A stretch of DNA of 64,000 bases, taken from positions 1 to 64,000 of the forward strand of contig NZ_JARZHH010000032.1 of NCBI RefSeq assembly GCF_029946515.1, in the 5' to 3' direction. Origin of the DNA: Polyangium sp. 6x1. Its GTDB lineage: Bacteria > Myxococcota_A > Polyangia > Polyangiales > Polyangiaceae. Of this stretch, positions 35,823 through 43,463 are shown in pieces. The stretch's first letter is position 1; each line of letters begins with the position of its first letter. The position numbers and the translations under genes were made by a program. Under the pieces are notes generated by a model. The model did not search any database. It was not told the DNA's origin and worked only from the letters and a program-made list of their open reading frames with translations.

Positions 35823-37571
35823 CTACTTCTCGTCCTTCTCGACGAGATCGTCGAAGGGCCCTTCTCCGTCCTGCCCGAGCGCGCGGAGCAGCGCGTTCAC
35901 CTTCTCGATTTCCCGCCGGAACGCCTTCTGGTGGTTCCGGTTCTGCACGACGCCCGCCTTGCCGAGCAGCCGGAAGGCCGCCTCCTTGCTGTTCTTGCGT
36001 CGCGCCGCCGTCCCGAGCACCACCCCGCGAAACGCCTCGGCCAGATCGAGATCCAGCGCCTCTCCCGCCGCCTCGCGCCTCTCGGCCTCGTCGACGACCG
36101 CCTCCGCGGCCCGCCGGATCTGCGCGAACGCCGGCTCCTTCGCTCCGCCGCCCCCCTCGTATCCGAGCGCGCGCTCGACGTGCCGCGCCTCCAGCGTGAT
36201 CTCGCGCGGAAGCCCCCCTTGCTCCACCAGAACGAGCGCGTACGCGCGCCGGATGATGTTGTCGAGCTGCCGCAGATTGCCCGGCCAGCGCGCCGCGACG
36301 AGCGCCCGCGCTGCCTGAGGCGCGACGTGCGCCCGCCCCTCGGGCACGCTCTCCTCGTGCCGCCGCTGGAGCATGTAATGCGCCCATTCCGGGATCTCGT
36401 CCGCGCGCTCGTCGAGCGGCAGGAGCTTCACCGGCAGCACGTTGATTCGATAATAAAGATCCTCGCGGAACTTGCCGGCGACGACGGCGGCGCCGAGGTC
36501 CGCGTTCGTCCCGACGAGGAACCGCACGTCCGCGCGCCGCTCGCCCGAGCCATCGCCGAGCGCGCGATACCGGCGCTCCTCGAGCACCTGCAAGAGCCCT
36601 GCTTGGGCCTTCAGCGAGAGCTTGTCGATCTCGTCGATGAACAAAGTCCCGCCGTCGGCGCGAGCCACGGCCCCGGGATTGTCGGTCACGGCGCCGCTGA
36701 AGGCGCCCTTCTTCCACCCGAAGAGCTCGCCCATTTGCAGCTCGTCGGGCACGGTCATCAGATCGAGCGCCTCGAAGCGCTTGGCCTTGCGGCGTGATTG
36801 CGCGTGGCACCAGCGCGCGATGCGTGATTTCCCCGCGCCTGTCGGGCCGCCGAGCAGGATCGTCTCCTCCTGCTCGGCGAAGACGCGCGCCATTTGCACG
36901 AGCCCGGCCATTTTCGCGCCCAGCACGGGCAAGAGCTCGTCCCGAGCCGCGGGGGGCGGCGGCGCCATCGGCAACGACGCGAGGTGCGGCGCCGCGACGT
37001 CCGCGACGAGCTGCAGCGCCCCGAGCAATTCGTGCCCCCAGAAGGGCCGGCCGATCGCTGCCTGGCAATCGGCTTCGAGGGAGATCATCCCGATCACCGC
37101 GCCTGGCAATCGCAGCGGCACGACGGCGAGGTGGGTCGCCGCGCGTTCGAGTAACCTCGCTGCGCTCTCGCGCCCGAAGGCCACCTCCGGCCCAGCGAGC
37201 TTCTCGCGCACCACGACGCCGCCCCCTTCCAGGTGCGGCTCCACCTTGCCGAGCGTCACGTCGATCGTCACCGCGCACCCGTACGTCGCGACCCATCGCC
37301 ATGCCGACGCCGAGGGCAGGTGCGCCGGCGTGCCGGCTTCGAGCGGCCGCGCCGCTGCCGCGCCCTGCTCCATCACCACGAGGCCTCGATATCCGTCGCC
37401 GGGGCGCAGGTGCACCATGCCCCGCAGAATGCGCCCGCGGCCCGTGTGACGACCCGCGGCGAGGCCCTCGGACGCGAGGCGGAGCATGGGCGCGAGCGTG
37501 GCGCCCGCGGCGCCCTCGAACGTTCGGGCCGCGAGGAGCGCGGCGCAGAGCGTGGCGAGGATGTCTTGCAT
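35823..37571 (-). CDS. GAF-like/sigma-54 activator, partner of the kinase-FGE protein
   Basis: A 582-residue transcription activator. Residues 1-200 have a GAF-like sensory pattern (LAVVPLRLPGAVIGMISLEA). The AAA+ sigma-54 domain follows: Walker A GGPTGAGKS (241-249) and the contact loop GAFSGA (289-294), in which Thr of GAFTGA is Ser, and FIDEIDK as Walker B. The C-terminus is a helical domain with a possible helix-turn-helix (KEAAFRLLGKAG). It starts 1 bp after the stop of the upstream kinase-FGE gene, so the two are co-transcribed and likely form a signalling pair (kinase modulates activator; inferred). Confidence 0.92.
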   Translation of the reverse strand: MQDILATLCAALLAARTFEGAAGATLAPMLRLASEGLAAGRHTGRGRILRGMVHLRPGDGYRGLVVMEQGAAAARPLEAGTPAHLPSASAWRWVATYGCAVTIDVTLGKVEPHLEGGGVVVREKLAGPEVAFGRESAARLLERAATHLAVVPLRLPGAVIGMISLEADCQAAIGRPFWGHELLGALQLVADVAAPHLASLPMAPPPPAARDELLPVLGAKMAGLVQMARVFAEQEETILLGGPTGAGKSRIARWCHAQSRRKAKRFEALDLMTVPDELQMGELFGWKKGAFSGAVTDNPGAVARADGGTLFIDEIDKLSLKAQAGLLQVLEERRYRALGDGSGERRADVRFLVGTNADLGAAVVAGKFREDLYYRINVLPVKLLPLDERADEIPEWAHYMLQRRHEESVPEGRAHVAPQAARALVAARWPGNLRQLDNIIRRAYALVLVEQGGLPREITLEARHVERALGYEGGGGAKEPAFAQIRRAAEAVVDEAERREAAGEALDLDLAEAFRGVVLGTAARRKNSKEAAFRLLGKAGVVQNRNHQKAFRREIEKVNALLRALGQDGEGPFDDLVEKDEK

Positions 37572-37572
37572 G

Positions 37573-39552
37573 TCATTCGGCGTTCTTGGCGCAGCGCACG
37601 CCCGTGCTGACGTGGCCCGTGGCGCGGTCGAATGCGTAACGCGTCGTCGTCTTGGCGGCGCTCGACGCGAAATCCCAGGAGCCGCCGCGGATCACGCCCT
37701 TCGCGCCCGTGGTGACGAGCGGATCCTTGCGCTCGCCTTTCGTGTAGGCGCCCGGATCGAAGCCGTCCGCGACCCATTCCCAGACGTTGCCGGCCATGTC
37801 GAGCGCGCCGAACGGGCTCGCGTGATCGGGGAACGAGCCCACGGGCATCGTGCCTTTTTCCCGCCCCGTGCACTGGCCGGCCGCGCGCGCGAAATTGCCG
37901 AACGTGCAGGCGACGGGCTCCTCGCCCCAGGGAAAGCGCCGCTCGTCCTTGCCGCGCGCGGCGTACTCCCATTCCGCCTCCGTGGGCAAACGTTTGCCGA
38001 GGAACGCGCAGAGCTTCGACGCCTGCCCATGGTCGATGCAATTGATGGGGTGGCGCGCCTTCGCCGGATCGGCCTCCGTGCAATACGGCGCGAACTTCGT
38101 GGCCTCGGCCTCGTCCACGCCCGCCCCGTGCACGCTGCTCCGCGCGCATTTCCCCGCGGCCACGCAACGCGCATAGTCCTCCGCCGTCACCTCGGTGCGG
38201 TCCAGGTAAAACGGCTTCGAGATCGTCACAGAGTGCGCCGGTTTTTCGGTTTTCCCTTCCTTCGCGTGTCCCATCGTGAAGCTGCCCGCGGGCACGAGGA
38301 TCATGTCCGCCGTCGAGCTCGGCAGCTCCACGTGGCCGAGCTCGAGGCCCATGCGGGAGGCCGTCGGCGTCGGCTCGACCTCGCCGCGGTTCTTGATCAC
38401 GACGGACGCCGCGACGGCGGCCGTGACGAACGTCAAAGCGCCGATCGCCGCGAAAAGCGAGCGCCGCGAGGAGGCGGGTTTGGCCGTGCGCGCCTCGGTG
38501 ATCTGGGGCGAGGTCGTCAGCGGATCGCGGATGTCGGCGTCGATCGGGGGCGCGGTCTCGCCGGGCGCGTCCGCCTCGATGGGCGCTGCGAGCGCCTCGC
38601 GCAGCGCGTCCCAGAAGAGGCGCGCCGAGGTGTATCGACCACGCGGCTCGATCGCGAGCGCCTTCTGGAAAACGGCCTCGACGGCGTGGCTCGTGCGCAG
38701 CCCGTGCGTGCGGGGCGTGGGCCTGATCGAGGCGTCGGTCGTGGCAATGTAGAGCTGCGTGACGTCGTCGCCGACGAGCGCGCTCTTTCCCGTGCAGAGC
38801 TCGACGAGCACGAGCGCGAGGGCGTACACGTCGGTCCAGGGCCCGGTCGCGCCGAACCTCCGATTGAACTGCTCGGGCGCCCCGTAAAACGGCGTGAACA
38901 TCGAGGGCGCGTTCCCGGTCTGCTCCATCGCGCGGGTGATCGAGGCATTGTCGGCGATGACCTTGGCGATGCCGAAATCGAGCACCTTCATCGTGAGCGT
39001 GCTGAGGGGCGTGTGGGCGGCCGGGCCCCCCACGAGGTTCGCGTCGCTCAGGAAGAGGTTCGCGGGCTTGATGTCCCGATGCGCGATTCCCTCGTCGTGC
39101 GCCGCCGCGAGCGCGAGCGCGGCCGGTTCGAGGAGCCGGACGGCGTCGGCGAGCGGGAGGCCGCCCTGGTTGCCCTCGTTCCGGCGCGCGAGGAATGCTT
39201 CGAGCGTCTCGCCGTGGAGCCATTCGAGCACGAGATACGGCGCCCACACGCCGTTCGGGGCGACGGCGGCGCCGACGTCGAGGGCCTGCACGACCGCGGG
39301 CGTCGCGCGCGAGAGCTTGCGGAGCAGGCGCCCTTCTTCGAGGAAGCTCTGCTGGAAACGTTCGCGTTCGTCCGGGGCGAGGCTCGAGGGAATCTTGAGG
39401 CACTTGACGGCGACCGGCTCGCCGAGCCCGAGGTGCAAAGCGCGGTAGACGATGCCGAACCCGCCCTCGCCGACGACCGCCTCGACGCGGAACTTGCCGT
39501 CGATGGTTTGGCCCACCCAGGCGAAGGGATCGGCGAGAGCAGCAGACGCCAT
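37573..39552 (-). CDS. Ser/Thr kinase with C-terminal FGE/SUMF1 domain
   Basis: A 659-residue membrane kinase. Kinase domain about 20-330: GEGGFGIV, Lys50, HRDIKPAN (158-165), DFG (192-194), GAPEQF. A single transmembrane helix (about 375-396) then exposes a C-terminal sulfatase-modifying-factor domain to the periplasm (about 420-655: FTMG, TEVTAEDYARC, KRLPTEAEWEYAARG, GNVWEWV, IRGGSWDF). The domain may serve as a ligand sensor instead of an enzyme; this pairing is frequent in myxobacteria. It is followed 1 bp later by the sigma-54 activator. Divergent from the P450 gene. Confidence 0.93.
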   Translation of the reverse strand: MASAALADPFAWVGQTIDGKFRVEAVVGEGGFGIVYRALHLGLGEPVAVKCLKIPSSLAPDERERFQQSFLEEGRLLRKLSRATPAVVQALDVGAAVAPNGVWAPYLVLEWLHGETLEAFLARRNEGNQGGLPLADAVRLLEPAALALAAAHDEGIAHRDIKPANLFLSDANLVGGPAAHTPLSTLTMKVLDFGIAKVIADNASITRAMEQTGNAPSMFTPFYGAPEQFNRRFGATGPWTDVYALALVLVELCTGKSALVGDDVTQLYIATTDASIRPTPRTHGLRTSHAVEAVFQKALAIEPRGRYTSARLFWDALREALAAPIEADAPGETAPPIDADIRDPLTTSPQITEARTAKPASSRRSLFAAIGALTFVTAAVAASVVIKNRGEVEPTPTASRMGLELGHVELPSSTADMILVPAGSFTMGHAKEGKTEKPAHSVTISKPFYLDRTEVTAEDYARCVAAGKCARSSVHGAGVDEAEATKFAPYCTEADPAKARHPINCIDHGQASKLCAFLGKRLPTEAEWEYAARGKDERRFPWGEEPVACTFGNFARAAGQCTGREKGTMPVGSFPDHASPFGALDMAGNVWEWVADGFDPGAYTKGERKDPLVTTGAKGVIRGGSWDFASSAAKTTTRYAFDRATGHVSTGVRCAKNAE

Positions 39553-39702
39553 GCAGGCCCGGAGGATAACGCGAAGGCGAGCGGAGGGGGAAGGGGAAGC
39601 GTTCGTCCAAATCGATTTCGACCGCGTCCGGGGGCGCGACGTCCAGGGTCGACACGGGCCCCTCGGCGGCCGAGCGCGGGGGCCTGGGCTACCCTACGGA
39701 CC

Positions 39703-41124
39703 ATGCACACGCGCTCAACGCTTCCCCCTGGGCCCGAGGAGCCGCCTTTCCTCCAGGCGATGCGCTTCGGTCGCGACCCGTATGCCTATCTCGAAGACTG
39801 CGTCCGCCGCTACGGCGACGTGTTCACGTTGCGGCTGCCCGGCGACCCGCCCCGCGTGGTCAGCAGCGATCCGGCGATCGTGCGGCAGATCTTCGCGCTC
39901 AAGCCCGACGATTACGCGCAAGGACAGCAGTCGTTCCCGATGAACATCGGCGAGAGCTCGCTGCTCTTCCTCGACGGCGATCGGCACCACCGCGACCGCC
40001 AGCTCATGATGCCGCACCTGCACGGCGAACGATTGCGCACCTATGCCACCTCGATGTGCACGTCCACCGACCGCGTGGTCGATTGCTGGGAGCCCGGCGA
40101 GCAGCTCGCCATTCACAGCGAGCTCCAGGACATCACGCTCGACGTCATCCTCCGCTGCGTCTTCGGCGCCGAGGACGACAGGCGCGCGGCGCGCATTCGT
40201 GGGCCGCTGCTCACGTGGCTCAATGGAGCGATGACGCCCGCGCTTTTCATGGCCTCGGCGCTGCTCAATGCGAACCGCGTGCGCTCGCTGCTCGACGGGG
40301 CCGTGCGGCGGCGCCTCGCGGGCGGCCCCGTGCCGCGGAGGCCGCTGCTCCCATGGGAGAAATGGGGGGCGGCCAAGGCCGAGGTGCTCGAATACCTGCG
40401 CGAGGACGTGGAGCGCTGCCGCAGGGAAGGCGCCGCGGGGCGTTCCGACGTGCTCGCTTTGCTCGCCGAGGCCCGCTACGAGGACGGCGCGCTCATGGAC
40501 GTGGCGCACGTGCAGGACGAGCTCGTCACGTTGCTCGTCGGGGGCCACGAGACCACGGCGAATACGCTCACCTGGGCGCTTTATCACGTGCTCTCCCGGC
40601 CGGAGGTGCTCGCCGAGATCCGCGCCGAGAGGGAGCGCGTCTTTTCGGACAACCCCTTCGATCCTGCGCGCGCGGGCGAGCTCGTGTACCTCGACGCGTG
40701 CATCAAGGAGGCGATGCGCATCACGCCGATCGCGCCGGCGGTGGGCCGGCACCTGAAGCGACCGATGCGGATCCGCGAGTACGACATCCCGTCCGACACG
40801 ATCGTGTGGGCCTGCATCGCCCTCGCGCACCGGCGCGCGGACACGTGGGGCGACCCGGCGCGCTTCCGGCCCGAGCGGTTCCTCGCGCCCGGTTCGGCCC
40901 CGACGAACCATTTCTTCCCGTTCGGCGGCGGGAGGCGGACCTGCCTCGGGATGGCGTTCGCCGGCGTCGAAATGCGGATCGTGCTCGCGCGGATCCTCGA
41001 ACGCGTGGAGCTCCGGGTCCCGGCGGGCGCGAATGCCCAGGCCGAGATCCGGGGGATCACCATTACCCCGTCGAGGGAGCTTTCGGTCTCCGTGGTGCGG
41101 CGTCTACCCTCGCGGAGCTCGTAG
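39703..41124 (+). CDS. Cytochrome P450
   Basis: A 473-residue soluble P450 monooxygenase. The oxygen-activating I helix GGHETT (280-285), the ExxR motif EAMR (336-339) and the haem-binding loop FPFGGGRRTCLG with Cys414 (405-416) are complete. The substrate is unknown; it lies 18 kb from the cyclase fusion, so no link to sterols is claimed. A long open frame continues upstream over 2 kb opposite the kinase gene, but the P450 N-terminus (Pro-rich LPPGPEEPPFL) fixes ATG 39703. The stop overlaps the convergent gene by 21 bp. Confidence 0.95.
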   Translation: MHTRSTLPPGPEEPPFLQAMRFGRDPYAYLEDCVRRYGDVFTLRLPGDPPRVVSSDPAIVRQIFALKPDDYAQGQQSFPMNIGESSLLFLDGDRHHRDRQLMMPHLHGERLRTYATSMCTSTDRVVDCWEPGEQLAIHSELQDITLDVILRCVFGAEDDRRAARIRGPLLTWLNGAMTPALFMASALLNANRVRSLLDGAVRRRLAGGPVPRRPLLPWEKWGAAKAEVLEYLREDVERCRREGAAGRSDVLALLAEARYEDGALMDVAHVQDELVTLLVGGHETTANTLTWALYHVLSRPEVLAEIRAERERVFSDNPFDPARAGELVYLDACIKEAMRITPIAPAVGRHLKRPMRIREYDIPSDTIVWACIALAHRRADTWGDPARFRPERFLAPGSAPTNHFFPFGGGRRTCLGMAFAGVEMRIVLARILERVELRVPAGANAQAEIRGITITPSRELSVSVVRRLPSRSS

Positions 41125-41694
41125 CTCGGCCATCGCGCCGCGCAAAAACGCGCTGACGTTCTCGGCGCTCCACGTATCGCCGGGCAAGAGCCCCGGCGTC
41201 TTGGTGCTCATGATCCCTTGCGCATCGATCTTCGCACGGCGCCCCGCGTCGAAGGCCTCGCCTTTCACGCGGGCGACCGCGATCTCCCCGGGCCACGCGC
41301 CCTGCAGGAACGCCATGATCTGCGCGACCATCTCGTCCTGGCTCTCGATGCGCGCGACGACGGCCCGATCCGCGGTGATCACGATCTCGGTGATCTCGTC
41401 GCCGGCCAGGTAAAACACGATCGATTTCGCCTGCGCTTCCGAGCGCGCGAGCACGGCGAACTCCGGGGCCACGGCGACGGCCAGGGCCTGCATCAGGTCT
41501 TCGTTGAAGTGATACGTGCCCGGTCGTTCCGCCGGCGTGAGCCAGCCGTGCTCGTTCAGCTTGGCCACGAGGCGCGGAAGGTTCTCCTCGGAGAACACGG
41601 AGAAAAGCGATGCGTCGAGGCCGACGAGCTTCTTCGCGTTCAGAAATCCGGCGAGGGTCGCGAGCTCCTCGATTTCGAGCGTGAAAGATTTCAT
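41104..41694 (-). CDS. Hypothetical protein, possible immunity to PAAR effector
   Basis: A 196-residue soluble protein without a signal peptide: beta/alpha layout (MKSFTLEIEELATLAGFLN, HFNEDLMQALAVAVAPEFAVLA, IVFYLAGDEITEIVITAD). No family is recognised with certainty; a weak similarity to EspG-like secretion chaperones is possible. It starts 8 bp after the stop of the PAAR-domain gene on the same strand, the position usual for an immunity gene. The immunity role is inferred from position alone. Overlaps the P450 end by 21 bp. Confidence 0.55.
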   Translation of the reverse strand: MKSFTLEIEELATLAGFLNAKKLVGLDASLFSVFSEENLPRLVAKLNEHGWLTPAERPGTYHFNEDLMQALAVAVAPEFAVLARSEAQAKSIVFYLAGDEITEIVITADRAVVARIESQDEMVAQIMAFLQGAWPGEIAVARVKGEAFDAGRRAKIDAQGIMSTKTPGLLPGDTWSAENVSAFLRGAMAELRAPRG

Positions 41695-41702
41695 CGGTCG
41701 CC

Positions 41703-42770
41703 CTAATCCCACAGGCTGTTCCAGGTGTCGGAGGCCCAATCCTTGGCGCCGTTGTACGCGTCTCCGACCACGTCTTTCGTGGTCTCCCAGGCGTTCGAGA
41801 CCCCGTCGACGGTCCCGACGACTCCATCCATGATCACGTCGCCCGCGCCGTCGGTGAATTTCTGTCCGCCGCTGCGATCGGGGAGCTGGTCACGCCAGTA
41901 CGAGATCCCGGCCCGCTGCCCGGAGAGCGGGCTCGACGTGTCGCGCCCTTCGAGCCCGAGGTAATCATATCCGGGGCCCTGATTGTGATAATTGTACAGA
42001 TATCCGCCGGCATCGTGGACCGCGCCGTGATACCCGATCGCGGAGTCGTTGCCGTCGACCGCCGCATTGCCCGGACCGACGAGCCCACCCGTCGGGTTCA
42101 AGAGCGAGCCAAACACGGGATCCATCCCCAGCGCATCCCCGGCGACCTGGCCATACCGGAGCTGCGACGTGGACCCCATGAAATCGCCGTGCAGGAAGTT
42201 GTTGATACCGGGCGGCGGATCGATGCCCTTCTCGGCGGCGATCCGCTCCTGCTCGGCGAGCGCGGCCTGATATCTCTGCCAATCCTGCTGGATCTGATCG
42301 AGGGGTTTGCCGCGCGCCTCGGCGATGTCCTTCAGGGCCTCGGCGACCGCGGGGTTGTCCGGGTCGTGGCGATGCTCCCAGAGCGTCTCCATCGCCTTCT
42401 TCAGTTTTTCGGTATTCGCCCCTTGCCATTCTTTGCCGACGAGCGTGGACAGATATTCGTCGGTGAAGAGCGAGGCCACCGCGTCGCCGGGCGCGAGGGG
42501 TCCGATGAGGACCGTGGCAAACCCCATGGCCACGACGCCGTCGTGCCGCGTGAGGTCGCCCTTGCGCGCCGCGGGTTTGCCGCCGATGAGCACGGTGGGC
42601 GCGCCTGTCTTGATGACGTCCGTCGGGCCCTGGCATTGGCAGAGGTCGTCGATCCGCGCGGCCGCCTGTCCCCCAATGACGACGGTTGGACACCCCGGCG
42701 GCAGAATCGGCCCCCCGACATGCGCCGGACAGGTGTGCGCATCACCAACACGCGCGGCAAGCTGGGTCAT
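41703..42770 (-). CDS. PAAR-domain effector with C-terminal toxin-like region
   Basis: A 355-residue protein with an N-terminal PAAR domain (about 1-95), the spike tip of type VI-type secretion machines (GDAHTCPAHVGGPILPPGCP, QAAARIDDLCQC, KPAARKGD). A linker is followed by a region (about 220-300) with GPGN, a YHGAVHDAGGYLYNYH motif whose His-Asp pair resembles that of phospholipase-A2-like toxins, and a Trp-rich tail. Toxic activity is inferred from this resemblance. The following gene (8 bp away) may give immunity. No other secretion-system gene is in the window. Confidence 0.82.
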   Translation of the reverse strand: MTQLAARVGDAHTCPAHVGGPILPPGCPTVVIGGQAAARIDDLCQCQGPTDVIKTGAPTVLIGGKPAARKGDLTRHDGVVAMGFATVLIGPLAPGDAVASLFTDEYLSTLVGKEWQGANTEKLKKAMETLWEHRHDPDNPAVAEALKDIAEARGKPLDQIQQDWQRYQAALAEQERIAAEKGIDPPPGINNFLHGDFMGSTSQLRYGQVAGDALGMDPVFGSLLNPTGGLVGPGNAAVDGNDSAIGYHGAVHDAGGYLYNYHNQGPGYDYLGLEGRDTSSPLSGQRAGISYWRDQLPDRSGGQKFTDGAGDVIMDGVVGTVDGVSNAWETTKDVVGDAYNGAKDWASDTWNSLWD

Positions 42771-42856
42771 GGCTCGACCGCGATGGTATCAGAGGTGGGG
42801 GCGCGAGCGCAGCAAAAAGTAGGTGAATGGTTTCGAGGGGTTGCGAAGACGGAGTG

Positions 42857-43078
42857 TCAGGCTGCGTAGCGGAGGATGGCGAGCTCTGCGCCCTCGTTCG
42901 TGGATTCGAGGAGCCGTTCGACCTCGGCCATCACGGGGTCACGCAGGAGGTAGGCGTGGCAGTGGGGGCATTGGAGGACGGGTACGTCCTTGATGATGAC
43001 GATGGAGCGATCCCCGAGCTTGAACGGGAGATCGGTGACCCGTTCCTCCAGGTCGCTGCCGCAGGTGGTGCACATCAT
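42857..43078 (-). CDS. YgiT-type zinc-finger antitoxin-like protein
   Basis: A 73-residue protein with two Cys pairs (CTTC near the N-terminus, CPHC at about 38-41) in a YgiT/MqsA-type zinc finger. The C-terminal helix (MAEVERLLESTNEG) may be a degenerate DNA-binding or toxin-contact segment; the usual C-terminal helix-turn-helix of MqsA is missing. GGAGG 7 nt upstream supports ATG 43078. The start overlaps the stop of the DUF4258 gene by 4 nt, so it is translated together with it as a toxin-antitoxin pair. Confidence 0.82.
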   Translation of the reverse strand: MMCTTCGSDLEERVTDLPFKLGDRSIVIIKDVPVLQCPHCHAYLLRDPVMAEVERLLESTNEGAELAILRYAA

Positions 43079-43419
43079 GGGCGTTGCCTCCGTCGTCGGA
43101 AACCGGGGTCCCACTTTGCGGGATCGGGAAGGTAGGCCGTCACGACCCGCACGTTCTCTTCTGCCACATCGACCGCGAAGAGCACGTGGAACACGCTCGA
43201 AGCTTGCTCGCCGCGGACGAGATAGCTCGGCAGATACTTGTCGTCCGGGTACGCCTCGATGATCTCGAACGAGTCGACCGCATCGAGGACCATGTCACGC
43301 GTGACGCGGCGCTGACCGAAGCGCATGTTCACGTGATGCGTCCAGAGGATGCTCCCCGACCGGACGCAGCGCTGGACGAACGCCAGCGGATCGGGAGGAA
43401 GCAGCCGCGGGTCGGGCAT
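43075..43419 (-). CDS. DUF4258 RelE/MqsR-like toxin
   Basis: A 114-residue protein with the DUF4258 (RelE-superfamily-like) fold. The H-V-N-M-R-x-G-x-R motif (THHVNMRFGQRRVT), an interior YLVRGEQ-type strand and a C-terminal V-T-A-Y-L-P/W pattern (RVVTAYLPDPAKW) are typical. Members are proposed RNA-cleaving toxins. The toxin precedes its antitoxin, as in mqsRA. Starts at MPDPRLL; a longer in-frame start at 43455 is possible. Divergent from the NACHT gene, with only 44-83 bp between. Confidence 0.8.
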   Translation of the reverse strand: MPDPRLLPPDPLAFVQRCVRSGSILWTHHVNMRFGQRRVTRDMVLDAVDSFEIIEAYPDDKYLPSYLVRGEQASSVFHVLFAVDVAEENVRVVTAYLPDPAKWDPGFRRRRQRP

Positions 43420-43463
43420 CGGGCGCAGGGTTTCACAGGGGAAGGGGAGGAGCAAGGGGGCAC

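Noticed and set aside
37486-39702. A 5' extension of the P450 frame by over 700 codons
   Set aside because: It runs antisense to the kinase-FGE gene; the P450 family N-terminus begins at 39703.
39703-41124. Sterol 14-demethylase (CYP51) for the sterol pathway
   Set aside because: No CYP51-specific motif was recognised and it is 18 kb from the fusion genes, beside unrelated genes.
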